From Natronosalvus sp042663485 (GTDB lineage: Archaea; Halobacteriota; Halobacteria; Halobacteriales; Natrialbaceae), in assembly GCA_042663485.1 (NCBI GenBank), contig JBHTAF010000001.1: 64,000 nt of DNA; one strand, written 5' to 3'. The notes below the pieces were generated by a model that was not told where the DNA came from, did no database searches, and was given only the letters and a program-made list of their open reading frames with translations. Shown in pieces: positions 44,390-53,098 of the stretch. A program made the position numbers and the translations under genes. The stretch's first letter is position 1, and each line of letters opens with the position of its first letter.

Positions 44390-45559
44390 ATGCACCAGGC
44401 ACGTATCGTCGGCGTTGGCATGACCAACTTCGGCGTTCACGACCAGCCGTTACCGGAACTCTTCTCGAGCGCGGCGTTCGACGCGATGGACGACGCGGGC
44501 GTCGATGCCCCCGCCATCGAGTCGTTCTACCTCGGCAACGCCATGGGCGGGCAGACCGAGCAGGATACCCACCTCGCGCCGACGCTGGCGAGTCACATCG
44601 GCCTGGCGGGCATCCCCTGCCAGCGCTACGAGGACGCCTGTGCGACCTCCTCGAACGCGTTCAAGCACGCCGTTCGCGCGGTCGAGGCCGGCCAGCACGA
44701 CGTCGTCCTCGTCGGCGGGGTCGAACGCTGTACGCCGACGACGGGCCTCGATACGCCCGAGATGACCTCCGTCTTCGCTTCGGCTTCTCACCGCCAGTAC
44801 GAACAGCCGACCGGGCTCTCCTTCCCCGGCGTCTTCGGCCTGCTGACGACCCGTCACATGCACGAGTACGGCACCACCGAGGAGGACCTCGCCGCCGTCG
44901 CGGTCAAGAACCACCGCCACGGAACCTACAACCCGCGCGCGCAATTCGGCTCCGAGACGACGGTCGAGGAGGTCCTCGAGAGCCCGATCGTCGCCTCGCC
45001 GTTCCACCTGTTCGACTGCTGTCCGTTCTCCGACGGCGCGGCGGCCGTCGTCGTCGCCAGCGAGGAGGCCGCGGCCGACCTTTCGGGCGAGTCCATCGCC
45101 GTCTCCGGCGTCGGTCACGCCACGGACACGATTCCGCTCGCGGACAAGGCCGACTTCACGGCGACGCAGTCGGCTCGAGACGCCGCGAGCCAGGCCTACG
45201 AACAGGCCGGCGTCGGCCCCGACGACATCGACGTGGTCGAACTTCACGACTGCTTTACCGGCGCTGAGGTGCTGGCCATCGAAGCGCTTGGCTTCTTCGA
45301 GGACGGCGAGGGCGGCCCGGCCGCCGCGAACGGGGAAACCGCGCTCGGCGGTCACATCCCAGTCAACCCGAGCGGCGGCCTCAAAGCGAAGGGCCACCCC
45401 ATCGGCGCCACCGGGGTCGCACAACTGGTCGAACTCACCGAACATCTCCGCGGAGAGGCCGGCGAGCGCCAGGTCGAGGGCGCCCGTCGCGGGCTCGCAC
45501 ACAACCTGGGTGGCGACGCCGGAACCACCATCGTCTCCATTCTGGAGGTGGACGCATGA
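44390..45559 (+). CDS. thiolase (archaeal acetyl-CoA acetyltransferase / SCPx-like)
   Basis: A 389-residue thiolase: nucleophile Cys84 in EDACATSS, HDCFTGAE and the C-terminal GHPIGATG. Archaeal thiolases of this group make acetoacetyl-CoA and usually work with a DUF35 partner, which follows here with an ATGA overlap. It could serve the mevalonate route or degradation of acyl-CoAs from the ligase nearby. Confidence 0.92.
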   Translation: MHQARIVGVGMTNFGVHDQPLPELFSSAAFDAMDDAGVDAPAIESFYLGNAMGGQTEQDTHLAPTLASHIGLAGIPCQRYEDACATSSNAFKHAVRAVEAGQHDVVLVGGVERCTPTTGLDTPEMTSVFASASHRQYEQPTGLSFPGVFGLLTTRHMHEYGTTEEDLAAVAVKNHRHGTYNPRAQFGSETTVEEVLESPIVASPFHLFDCCPFSDGAAAVVVASEEAAADLSGESIAVSGVGHATDTIPLADKADFTATQSARDAASQAYEQAGVGPDDIDVVELHDCFTGAEVLAIEALGFFEDGEGGPAAANGETALGGHIPVNPSGGLKAKGHPIGATGVAQLVELTEHLRGEAGERQVEGARRGLAHNLGGDAGTTIVSILEVDA

Positions 45560-45933
45560 GCGACACACTCCCCGACCCCTTGATCCACGCCGAGTGGACC
45601 GCGGCGCTCCGCGACCGTCGGCTCCTGGGCCAGCGCTGTGGCGCCTGTGGCAACGAGACGGCGGCACCGAAGGCCGCCTGCAACGAGTGTGGCTCCCGCC
45701 AGATCGAGACGGTCGAACTGCCAACGGAGGGGACCGTGTACACCGTTACGAGCATCGCCGTCGCCCCGGCGGCTTTCGAGGGCGGCTATCGCGTCGCGGT
45801 GATCGATCTCGGCACGGAAGGGAACGCTCGCGTGACCGCCCGTCTCGAGGCCGACTGTGACGCCGAAATCGGCGACACCGTCGCGTTCTCGGACGTACTC
45901 GAGGTCGACGAGCCTGTGCCGGTTTTCGGCTGA
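45556..45933 (+). CDS. DUF35 Zn-ribbon/OB-fold protein, thiolase partner
   Basis: A 125-residue protein with a rubredoxin-like zinc ribbon (CGACGNETAAPKAACNECG, four Cys) and an OB-fold (TVYTVTSIAVAP). DUF35 proteins form a channelling complex with thiolase and HMG-CoA synthase in archaea. Here coupled to the thiolase. Confidence 0.9.
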   Translation: MSDTLPDPLIHAEWTAALRDRRLLGQRCGACGNETAAPKAACNECGSRQIETVELPTEGTVYTVTSIAVAPAAFEGGYRVAVIDLGTEGNARVTARLEADCDAEIGDTVAFSDVLEVDEPVPVFG

Positions 45934-46271
45934 ACTGACTCCGAGGGCCTGCCTCGAGTTCCGAACGCGCTCGAGTCGCCAGGGATTGGGACCGAGGCCT
46001 GGAGACCGAATTGGCGAGACGCGCCGCCGCTCGAGGCGGCCAACCGTTCGGCACTTTCGACTTTGCGGACCACTCCGAGGCCGTCAACCTCGAAACGCTG
46101 TATGACGTGGCGATGCTGGCCACGGGTAAACAGTCGATACCACTAAATCTTTTATATTGTTTTAGTACACATTCTATAGCGAATACACACGTTCGAGACG
46201 GCCCTCGACGCCTCGAGGTTCGTATACCAACCGTCCCTGCTTAGGAGGGGGAATCCATCTAGTGAGCTAGT
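45934..46271. other. intergenic region with promoter of Liv operon
   Basis: No gene seen. An AT-rich stretch (about 46140-46185, with TTTTATATTG near 46149) is the likely promoter. It implies a 5' leader near 90 nt for the transport operon, long for this genome. Confidence 0.5.
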
Positions 46272-47723
46272 ATGGCACGAGGTACCAACCGGCGGGACGT
46301 GCTCCGGCGAACGGGTGCGCTCGCCGCGCTCGGATCGGCCGGACTGGCAGGGTGTATCGCGGACGAGAACGGAAACGGCAACGGCGGGAACGGTGGCAAC
46401 GGCGGTAATGGTGGAAACGGCGGGAACGGTGGCAACGGTAACGGAAACGGCGACGGCGACGGCAGCCAGCAGGTCTCCGACGAGACGATCCGCATCGGCG
46501 CCCTCCAGCCCGTCTCCGGCGACCTCGAGTACTACGGCCAGATCAGCCTCATGGGCTTTTACTCGGGCATCGCCTACAAGTACGACGTCGACCCCGTCAC
46601 CGAGATGACGACGGGAACTCACACCCTCGACCCCGACGACGGGCCAACCTTCGAGTTCATCGTCGAGGACACCGGGTTCGTGCCGGACACGGCCCAGGAG
46701 GCCGCCGAAAGCCTCGTGCTGGACGAGGAGGTCGACCTCCTCTTTGGCGCCTCGAGTTCCGACTCTGCGCGTCGCATCTCGGCGAACATCCTCGACGAGG
46801 CCGGGATTCCGTACATCGCGGGACCGTCCGCTGACGCCGACATCACCGCCTCGAGCGAGCACTGTCACGAGTTGCTCTTCCGAGCGAGCGAACACACGGG
46901 GATGGACGCCCGCGCGGGCGGTCGATACGTCGCCCAGCAGGGGGACGTCTCGACGGTCGCCATCTTCGCCGCGGAGGGTGCCTTCGGCGAAGGCGTCGCG
47001 AACAACTACACCGAAGTGCTCGAGAACGAGGGCGTCGAGGTACTCGAACCGCGGTTCGTCGAACCGGGCTACAGCGAGTTCGAGGGGCTGTTCGACGAGG
47101 CCCTCGACCAGGGCGCTGACGGCGTCGTCGGCGGGTTCACTTTCATCACGCTGCCGGAGTTTCTCCCAACGGCGATGGCGTACGACGAGATCCAGGCCTT
47201 CGGCGGGTTCGCGGAACTCGTGACGACCCAGATCACGGGTCAAACCGTCGAGGCGACCCTCGGCGAGGACTTCACGGCCGAGGACATCCAGGAGTCCGGA
47301 CTCGGCCCCTTCACGACCCGCTACCACTGGAACCAGTACGACAACGAGATCAACGACGCCTTCATCGATATGCACACCGAGGCCTACGGCCTGATGCCCG
47401 ACCTCTTCAGCGCGGGGACGTTCGTCGGTGGCTCGGCGCTCGTCCAGGCCATCGACGAGACCGGCTCGGTCGACGGCGGCGACATCGCCGACGCGATGCG
47501 CGGCATGACGGTGACTGACACGCCGAAGGGCGAGGGCGCGTACACCTTCCAGGAGCACAACAACCAGGCGGCCTCGGCGATGACCGTCGCCTGGCCCGTC
47601 CCCACGACCGACGACGTCGCCGAGTACTGGGACGCCGCCGTGATGCCGGGCGAACCGGTCGAGACCATCCCGGCCGACGAGGTCATGATCCCGGCCGACG
47701 AGGCTAGCTGTTCGCTGAACTGA
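46272..47723 (+). CDS. Liv-type ABC transporter substrate-binding lipoprotein
   Basis: A 483-residue periplasmic-binding-fold protein (peripla_BP_6 type, as for LivJ/LivK, urea or aromatic-acid binders). The Tat motif NRRDVLRRTG is followed by a lipobox (AGLAGC), then a Gly/Asn-rich linker (about residues 35-60) and IRIGALQPVSGDLEYYG. It should be anchored outside the membrane and feed the permease encoded downstream. The ligand is unknown; the acyl-CoA ligase cluster upstream suggests an organic acid. Confidence 0.9.
   Translation: MARGTNRRDVLRRTGALAALGSAGLAGCIADENGNGNGGNGGNGGNGGNGGNGGNGNGNGDGDGSQQVSDETIRIGALQPVSGDLEYYGQISLMGFYSGIAYKYDVDPVTEMTTGTHTLDPDDGPTFEFIVEDTGFVPDTAQEAAESLVLDEEVDLLFGASSSDSARRISANILDEAGIPYIAGPSADADITASSEHCHELLFRASEHTGMDARAGGRYVAQQGDVSTVAIFAAEGAFGEGVANNYTEVLENEGVEVLEPRFVEPGYSEFEGLFDEALDQGADGVVGGFTFITLPEFLPTAMAYDEIQAFGGFAELVTTQITGQTVEATLGEDFTAEDIQESGLGPFTTRYHWNQYDNEINDAFIDMHTEAYGLMPDLFSAGTFVGGSALVQAIDETGSVDGGDIADAMRGMTVTDTPKGEGAYTFQEHNNQAASAMTVAWPVPTTDDVAEYWDAAVMPGEPVETIPADEVMIPADEASCSLN
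46372..46460 (+). repeat. Gly-Asn-coding low-complexity tract
   Basis: Imperfect repeats of GGNGGN-type codons (GGC AAC GGC GGG AAC) encode the flexible linker of the binding protein. Copy number is likely variable between strains. Confidence 0.85.
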
Positions 47724-47728
47724 TCGTC

Positions 47729-48655
47729 ATGGTGCTCCGGACGACCAATTTGACGAAGGAGTTCGGCGGCATCACCGCCGTCGACGGCGTCGACTTCAGC
47801 CTCGAGGCCGGCGAACTCTGCTCGGTGATCGGGCCGAACGGGGCCGGAAAGACGACGTTTTTCAACCTGTTGACGGGCGTCCTCGAGCCGACGCAGGGGA
47901 CGGTCGAGTTCGCGCCGAGCGGTAGCGACGGCGCTCGTCGCGCCGCCGACGCTGAATCGACTGCAACCGACACCGGGTCGACCGCAACAACCAGTGACGA
48001 GTCCAGACAGTGGGTCGACATCACCGACGCCCCGCCCCACGAGACGGCGCTACTCGGCCTGCACCGGTCCTACCAAATCACGAACGTCTTTCCGACCGTC
48101 TCGGTCCTCGAGAACGTCCGCGTGGCCGTCCAGGCCCACCGCGGCAACGACTCCTGGCAGTTCTGGCGCAACGTCGGCGCGTTCGACGACCACTACGCCG
48201 AGGCCGAGGCCGTCCTCGAGCGGGTTGGCCTCGCTGCGGAAGCCGACCGGACCGCCCAGAACCTGAGCCACGGCGAGAAGCGCAACCTCGAGATCGCCAT
48301 TGCACTGGCCGGCGATCCGGACGTCCTGTTGCTCGACGAACCGACCGCGGGCGTCTCGAGCGAGGACGTCGACCAGGTGACGGCGATCATCGAGGACGTC
48401 GCCGTCGATCACGCGGTCATGCTTATCGAACACAACATGGACGTCGTCATGGGGATCAGCGACCGTATCGCGGTGCTCAATCGCGGCGAATTGATCGCCG
48501 ACGGCGAACCCGAGACGGTTCGCGAGAGTGAGGCCGTTCAGCGCGCGTATCTGGGTGGTTACGAGGGCGACGATGACGGCAGCGAGGGGGGCAGTGACGG
48601 CGGAGCGTCCCAAACTGACGACGGCAGCGATTCGCCTGCGGGGGTGGTGTCGTGA
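47729..48655 (+). CDS. livG: Liv-type ABC transporter ATPase (LivG-like)
   Basis: A 308-residue ATPase: Walker A GPNGAGKTT, signature LSHGEKR, Walker B VLLLDEPTAGVSSED and the switch His in IEHNMD. A Thr/Ala/Ser-rich insertion of about 30 residues follows the Walker A domain (around residues 66-95) and a Gly/Asp-rich tail closes the protein; both are unusual relative to standard LivG. It overlaps livF by GTGA. Confidence 0.92.
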   Translation: MVLRTTNLTKEFGGITAVDGVDFSLEAGELCSVIGPNGAGKTTFFNLLTGVLEPTQGTVEFAPSGSDGARRAADAESTATDTGSTATTSDESRQWVDITDAPPHETALLGLHRSYQITNVFPTVSVLENVRVAVQAHRGNDSWQFWRNVGAFDDHYAEAEAVLERVGLAAEADRTAQNLSHGEKRNLEIAIALAGDPDVLLLDEPTAGVSSEDVDQVTAIIEDVAVDHAVMLIEHNMDVVMGISDRIAVLNRGELIADGEPETVRESEAVQRAYLGGYEGDDDGSEGGSDGGASQTDDGSDSPAGVVS

Positions 48656-49350
48656 GCCTGCTCGAACTCGAGGGCGTCCACACGTACTACGGCGAGAGCC
48701 ACATCCTCCAGGGCGTAGACCTCCACGTCGAGGAAGGAGAAGTCGTGGCCCTAATCGGGCGCAACGGCGTCGGCAAGACGACGACCCTGCGGACGATCCT
48801 CCAGTTGACGCCGCCGCAAGAGGGAACGGTTCGCTACGCGGGCGAGGACGTCACCGACCTCCCGACGCACGAGGTCGCCTCTCGCGGCATCGGCTGGGTG
48901 CCCGAGGAGCGACGGATGTTCGGCTACCTCAGCGTAGAGGAGAACCTGCGGGTCGCGGTCGGCCCGGAGGGCGATTTCGAAGCACTCCGCGCGGAGATGT
49001 TCGACCTGTTCCCGGACCTCGAGCGCTTCCGCGAGAAGGAAGCCCGGAACCTGAGCGGCGGCCAACAGCAGATGCTGGCTATCGCCAGGGGCATCGTCGG
49101 TGGGAACGACCTCCTCCTGGTCGACGAGCCGAGCGAGGGACTGGCCCCGCTGATCGTCGAGCAGGTCGTCGAGGCCCTGCGCGACGTCTCCGCGGACACT
49201 ACGATGGTGCTGGTCGAGCAGAACTTCCCGCTGGCGATGGACCTCGCCGACCGGTTCTACCTGCTCGATCACGGTACGGTCGTCGAGTCGGGGTCGACCG
49301 AGGGCGTCACCGCCGACGACGAACAGATACGGAGGTATCTCTCGGCATGA
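48652..49350 (+). CDS. livF: Liv-type ABC transporter ATPase (LivF-like)
   Basis: A 232-residue ATPase with Walker A GRNGVGKTT, WVPEERRMFGYLSVEENL, signature NLSGGQQQM, Walker B LLLVDEPSEGLAP and VEQNF. GTG start in overlap with livG, ATGA overlap with livH, so all subunits are made in tight stoichiometry. Confidence 0.93.
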   Translation: MSLLELEGVHTYYGESHILQGVDLHVEEGEVVALIGRNGVGKTTTLRTILQLTPPQEGTVRYAGEDVTDLPTHEVASRGIGWVPEERRMFGYLSVEENLRVAVGPEGDFEALRAEMFDLFPDLERFREKEARNLSGGQQQMLAIARGIVGGNDLLLVDEPSEGLAPLIVEQVVEALRDVSADTTMVLVEQNFPLAMDLADRFYLLDHGTVVESGSTEGVTADDEQIRRYLSA

Positions 49351-50543
49351 TCGATTCGTTCGGCACGATCAGTTCGTTCTCGTCTCTCCCTCTCGCGAAC
49401 GCACTGTTCGTCTCGCTCCTGGCGATGCTCGAGGCCGGAACCGGCCCCGTCATTGTCGGACTGTTCGAGGCCACAGCTGGAATCGGCGTCGTCGGACTGC
49501 TCGAGTCCTCGTTCGGGTTCGAGTGGGTCGGAGCGTTCGCCGCTGTCGCATCTGTCGCCCCGCTCGAGGGGCTCGACACCGTCGCCCGCATCCTCATCGA
49601 GGGCCTCGGTAAGGCGTCCATCTACTTCATCATCGCCATCGGCCTCACCCTCGTCTTCGGGCTGATGGGCGTGCTCAACTTCGCTCACGGCGCGTTCGCG
49701 ATGGTCGGCTCCTACGTCGGCGGCGTTCTGATGGTCCTGCTCGTCGCTTCGAGCGCGGGCGCGGCGACCCGAATCCTCTTCTTCGTCGTCGTCGTGGCTA
49801 TCGTCTTCGCGCTGTTGACAGCCGTCGGCGCCGCCCTCGAGGTTGGCCTCGTTCGCCCGATCTACGACCGTACGCCGATGTACCAGATCCTGCTGACCTT
49901 CGGCGTCGGGCTCATCCTCGAAGAGGTCGCCAGAATCGTCGCCACCGCTCGGGGCATCCAGCCCGAGCCGAAGTGGTCCGGAGCGCAGGCGACGATTCCG
50001 TCGGCCCTCGACGCGCCGTCGGAGATTCTGCTGACGCTCTTTGGCGCCCGTATCCGCGGATTCTACCTGTTCGCCATCGTCGCCGGCGCGATCCTGGCCG
50101 TCGTCGTATGGGCGTTCCTGACCAGGACGCTGTACGGTCTCTACATCCGGGCCGGCAGCGAGGACTCGGAGATGGTCGAGGCCCTCGGGATCGACGTCCG
50201 TCGGGCGTTCACCATCGTCTTCGGCCTCGGGACCGGCCTGGCAGCCGTCGGCGGCGTCTTCCTCATGTGGGACCCGACCGCCGGCCCGAGCGTGCTGCTC
50301 AACCTCGAGGTCCTGCTGTACGCGTTCGTGGTCGTCGTCATCGGCGGACTTGGCTCGTTCAAGGGGACGGTCGTCGCCGCTCTTGTCGTCGGGCTGGCGG
50401 ACTCACTGACGACGTGGCTGTTCACCTCCGGGACCGTGCCCTTCCCGGGCCTCTCCGAAGTCACGCTGTTCACGTTACTCGTGATCGCTCTCGTAATCCG
50501 CCCCCAGGGACTGTACGGCGTCGAGGAGGTGGGCGGCCATTAG
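49347..50543 (+). CDS. livH: Liv-type ABC permease (LivH-like)
   Basis: A 398-residue permease with about eight to nine membrane segments; the conserved VFGLMGVLNFAHGAFAMVGSY and IGGLGSFKGTVVAALVVGLAD are recognisable. The first about 85 residues form an extra hydrophobic N-terminal part not usual in LivH. A longer frame upstream overlaps the ATPase gene and is not used. Confidence 0.9.
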   Translation: MIDSFGTISSFSSLPLANALFVSLLAMLEAGTGPVIVGLFEATAGIGVVGLLESSFGFEWVGAFAAVASVAPLEGLDTVARILIEGLGKASIYFIIAIGLTLVFGLMGVLNFAHGAFAMVGSYVGGVLMVLLVASSAGAATRILFFVVVVAIVFALLTAVGAALEVGLVRPIYDRTPMYQILLTFGVGLILEEVARIVATARGIQPEPKWSGAQATIPSALDAPSEILLTLFGARIRGFYLFAIVAGAILAVVVWAFLTRTLYGLYIRAGSEDSEMVEALGIDVRRAFTIVFGLGTGLAAVGGVFLMWDPTAGPSVLLNLEVLLYAFVVVVIGGLGSFKGTVVAALVVGLADSLTTWLFTSGTVPFPGLSEVTLFTLLVIALVIRPQGLYGVEEVGGH

Positions 50544-51903
50544 CTCCTCGTCCGACCTCGAGACCGAGGCCACCGAAGAACGCGACGAGGGGTTAAACCG
50601 AGAGCGCGATACGCCGCCTCGAGGTGACAGTCGCGCCGGTAGCGACTGGCCCCGCCAGTACCTCCGCGATCACCTGGTCCACGTCGCGGTTATCGCGTTC
50701 TTCGCGGTGTACCCCATCGTCTACGGTCCGCTAACCGCGTTTCCGGCGCTGGACGTCGGCGTCGGTATCGTCGACCCAGGCGCGTTCTTCGACGCGTTCC
50801 TCCCGGCGACGACGTTCCTGATCGCGATGCTCTTCCTCGGGCTGTTCGCGATGAGCTTCGACTTCGTCAGCGGTTACACGGGCTACCTCTCGTTCGGTCA
50901 CGCCGCGTTCTACGGCATCGGAGCGTACTTCATCGTCCTCGTGGCCAACGGGAAAGTGCCGGGGCTCCCCGACAGCACGCCGTTCATGGTGACGATGCTG
51001 CTGGGGGCGCTGCTCGCCGTCGTTTTCGCGCTGGCGATCGGCGCGGTCTCGTTCCGGCTGTCGGGGGTGTACTTCGCCATGCTCACCCTCGGGTTCGCCC
51101 AGGTGCTCTACCAGCTCGTGCGCAACTGGGACTACGTCGGCTCGAACCCCCAGCAGGGACCGAACCTCGCCGGACCGACTCCCGAGGTGGGCGTCCCCTA
51201 CGTCGACTCCCTCTCGGTCGCACTCGGCCGGCTCGCCGGCGATAGCTTCGAGAACGTCCTCGGAACCGGCATCGATGTCTCGGCGACGATGACTTCCTAC
51301 TACGCCATCGGGATCATCGTCGTCCTTTCGTACTTCGCGATGCAGCGGATCATCCACTCCCCGTTCGGTCGCGTGATGATCGCCATCCGGGAGAACGAGG
51401 AACGCGCCCGCGCCGTCGGCTACAACGTCTTCTGGTACAAGATGGCTGCCTTCGCCATGAGCGCCTTCTTCGCCGCCATCGCCGGCGCGCTGTTCGCGGC
51501 CTACCGGAGCAGCGCCTCCCCCGACACGACGTTCTACTTCCTCGTCACGGCCGACGCACTCATCGTGACGATCATCGGTGGCATCGGGACGCTCGCCGGG
51601 CCGCTCTTCGGCGCGTTCACCTTCGAGTGGCTCGAGGACGTACTCTCCTCCCAACAGGGCGGACTCGCACCGTACCTCCGGGGTGGGCTCCCCGAGAGCG
51701 TCCTGAACGCGGACGTCGCCGGCGTGACGTTCCTCGACGTGATCAACACGGTGATCGACGGACGCGCGCCGCTGTACCTGGGAATCGTCTTCGTGCTGTT
51801 CGTGCTGTTCGTCCCCAACGGCCTGCTCGGGTCGATCCGCGACCGACTCGGCGGGACCGTCGCAAGCCGACTGCCGGCCCACCTCGAACGCTACCGACGA
51901 TGA
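50539..51903 (+). CDS. livM: Liv-type ABC permease (LivM-like), apparent ATT start
   Basis: A permease of about 454 residues with conserved SGYTGYLSFGHAAFYGIGAY and TIIGGIGTLAGPLFGAF. The first recognised start (GTG 50707) would cut into the first membrane helix. The frame is open upstream with strong haloarchaeal codon use back to 50539, but contains no ATG, GTG or TTG. At 50539 an ATT overlaps the livH stop (ATTAG) and AGGAGGT lies at 50524-50530, eight bases upstream. I therefore infer an ATT start with the usual coupling. The extension is hydrophilic and acidic. A sequencing error is the main alternative. Confidence 0.75.
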   Translation: MSSSSDLETEATEERDEGLNRERDTPPRGDSRAGSDWPRQYLRDHLVHVAVIAFFAVYPIVYGPLTAFPALDVGVGIVDPGAFFDAFLPATTFLIAMLFLGLFAMSFDFVSGYTGYLSFGHAAFYGIGAYFIVLVANGKVPGLPDSTPFMVTMLLGALLAVVFALAIGAVSFRLSGVYFAMLTLGFAQVLYQLVRNWDYVGSNPQQGPNLAGPTPEVGVPYVDSLSVALGRLAGDSFENVLGTGIDVSATMTSYYAIGIIVVLSYFAMQRIIHSPFGRVMIAIRENEERARAVGYNVFWYKMAAFAMSAFFAAIAGALFAAYRSSASPDTTFYFLVTADALIVTIIGGIGTLAGPLFGAFTFEWLEDVLSSQQGGLAPYLRGGLPESVLNADVAGVTFLDVINTVIDGRAPLYLGIVFVLFVLFVPNGLLGSIRDRLGGTVASRLPAHLERYRR

Positions 51904-52013
51904 CTTCACGTTTCACCACTCTACGACCACGACCACAGTATCGCGACTGCCCGATCGGCCACCGGCACCGAACTCGAGTCGACCCTTCCCCCACGCGAGG
52001 TGACCTGCGATGA
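51900..52013 (+). CDS. possible tiny linking ORF, 37 aa
   Basis: An Arg-rich frame that begins in an ATGA overlap with the livM stop and ends in an ATGA overlap with the FabH-like start. Composition is unlike haloarchaeal proteins, so it may only carry ribosomes between the genes, or be chance. Confidence 0.25.
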   Translation: MTSRFTTLRPRPQYRDCPIGHRHRTRVDPSPTRGDLR

Positions 52014-53032
52014 CGACCGTCGGCCTGACCGGCTACGGGCGCTACCTCCCCGACGAGGTCGTCACCGGCGAGGAGATCGCTGCCCAGAGCGGGATCCCGG
52101 AGTCCGTGGTCGTCGACAAGATGGGCGTCCGCGAGAAGCGCGTCTGTCCACCCGACGACGACCACGTCACCGACATGTGCGTGGCCGCCGCCGAGGACGC
52201 CCTCGAGATGGCCGACTGCGATCCCGAGGACGTCGACCTCGTGCTCTACCACGGGAGCGAGTTCAAGGATCACGTCGTCTGGTCGGCCGCGGCCAACGTG
52301 GCCGAACGGCTTGGCGCGGAGAACGCCTTCGCCACCGAGAGCTACACCCTCTGTGCCGGGGCGCCGATCGCGATCCGACAGGTGCGAGCTCAGCTGCAGG
52401 TCGACCACCTCGAGACCGCCCTGCTCGTCGCCGGCAGTCGCGAGGAGGACCTGGTCGACTACGAGAACGAGCAGTCCTCGTTCATGTTCAACTTCGGCTC
52501 CGGGGCCAGCGCGATGGTCCTGGACGCCAATCCCGGCTCCCGGGCACGGGCGCTGGTCCACGAGAGCGCGGCCCTCACAGACGGTTCGTTCTCGAAGGAC
52601 GTTATAATGCCCGCTGGCGGCTCGATCGACCCCGCCAGCGAGGAGAGCGCCGCCGCGGGGCGACACACCCTCGACGTGCCCGACCCCGACGGGATGAAAG
52701 AACGGCTCGCGCCCGTCTCGCTCCCGAACTACCTCGAGGTAGCGGACACCGCCCTCGAGCGCTCCGGGTTCGCTCGCGACGATCTGGAATTCGTCGCCGT
52801 CACCCACATGAAGCGGTCGTTTCACGATCTGCTGTTCGAGGAACTGGGGCTCGATCCGGCGACCGACGGCGTCTATCTCGACGCCTACGGCCACGTCCAG
52901 AGCGTCGACCAGATCCTCGCCCTCGAGGACGGCCGACAGGACGCATTACTCGAGGAAGGCGACCTGGTCTGCTTCCTCGCCGCCGGCACGGGCTACACCT
53001 GGGCGGCGACGGCGTTGACCTGGATCGGGTGA
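52010..53032 (+). CDS. FabH/KAS III-like acyltransferase with altered triad
   Basis: A 340-residue thiolase-superfamily protein. Nucleophile Cys115 in ESYTLCAGAP and His266 in VTHMKRSFHD align with KAS III. The position of the catalytic Asn (GN-T/S in FabH) reads YGHVQSVDQ, with His295. A Cys-His-His arrangement suggests acyl transfer rather than decarboxylative condensation, but this is inference. It closes the transport operon, so it may act on the imported substrate after CoA activation. Confidence 0.82.
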   Translation: MTTVGLTGYGRYLPDEVVTGEEIAAQSGIPESVVVDKMGVREKRVCPPDDDHVTDMCVAAAEDALEMADCDPEDVDLVLYHGSEFKDHVVWSAAANVAERLGAENAFATESYTLCAGAPIAIRQVRAQLQVDHLETALLVAGSREEDLVDYENEQSSFMFNFGSGASAMVLDANPGSRARALVHESAALTDGSFSKDVIMPAGGSIDPASEESAAAGRHTLDVPDPDGMKERLAPVSLPNYLEVADTALERSGFARDDLEFVAVTHMKRSFHDLLFEELGLDPATDGVYLDAYGHVQSVDQILALEDGRQDALLEEGDLVCFLAAGTGYTWAATALTWIG

Positions 53033-53098
53033 CCGGGACACGGCTCGGGTGATCGGCATTCGCCTAGGTTTTTGCCCGCTTCTACCCATCCTCGAGTC

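Noticed and set aside
45934..46271. small frames between the DUF35 gene and the binding protein
   Set aside because: Arg-rich or AT-rich without coding character; region better explained as promoter and leader.
46372..46460. repeat tract considered as a CRISPR-like array
   Set aside because: Units are codon-scale (Gly/Asn) and in frame inside a lipoprotein linker; no spacers.
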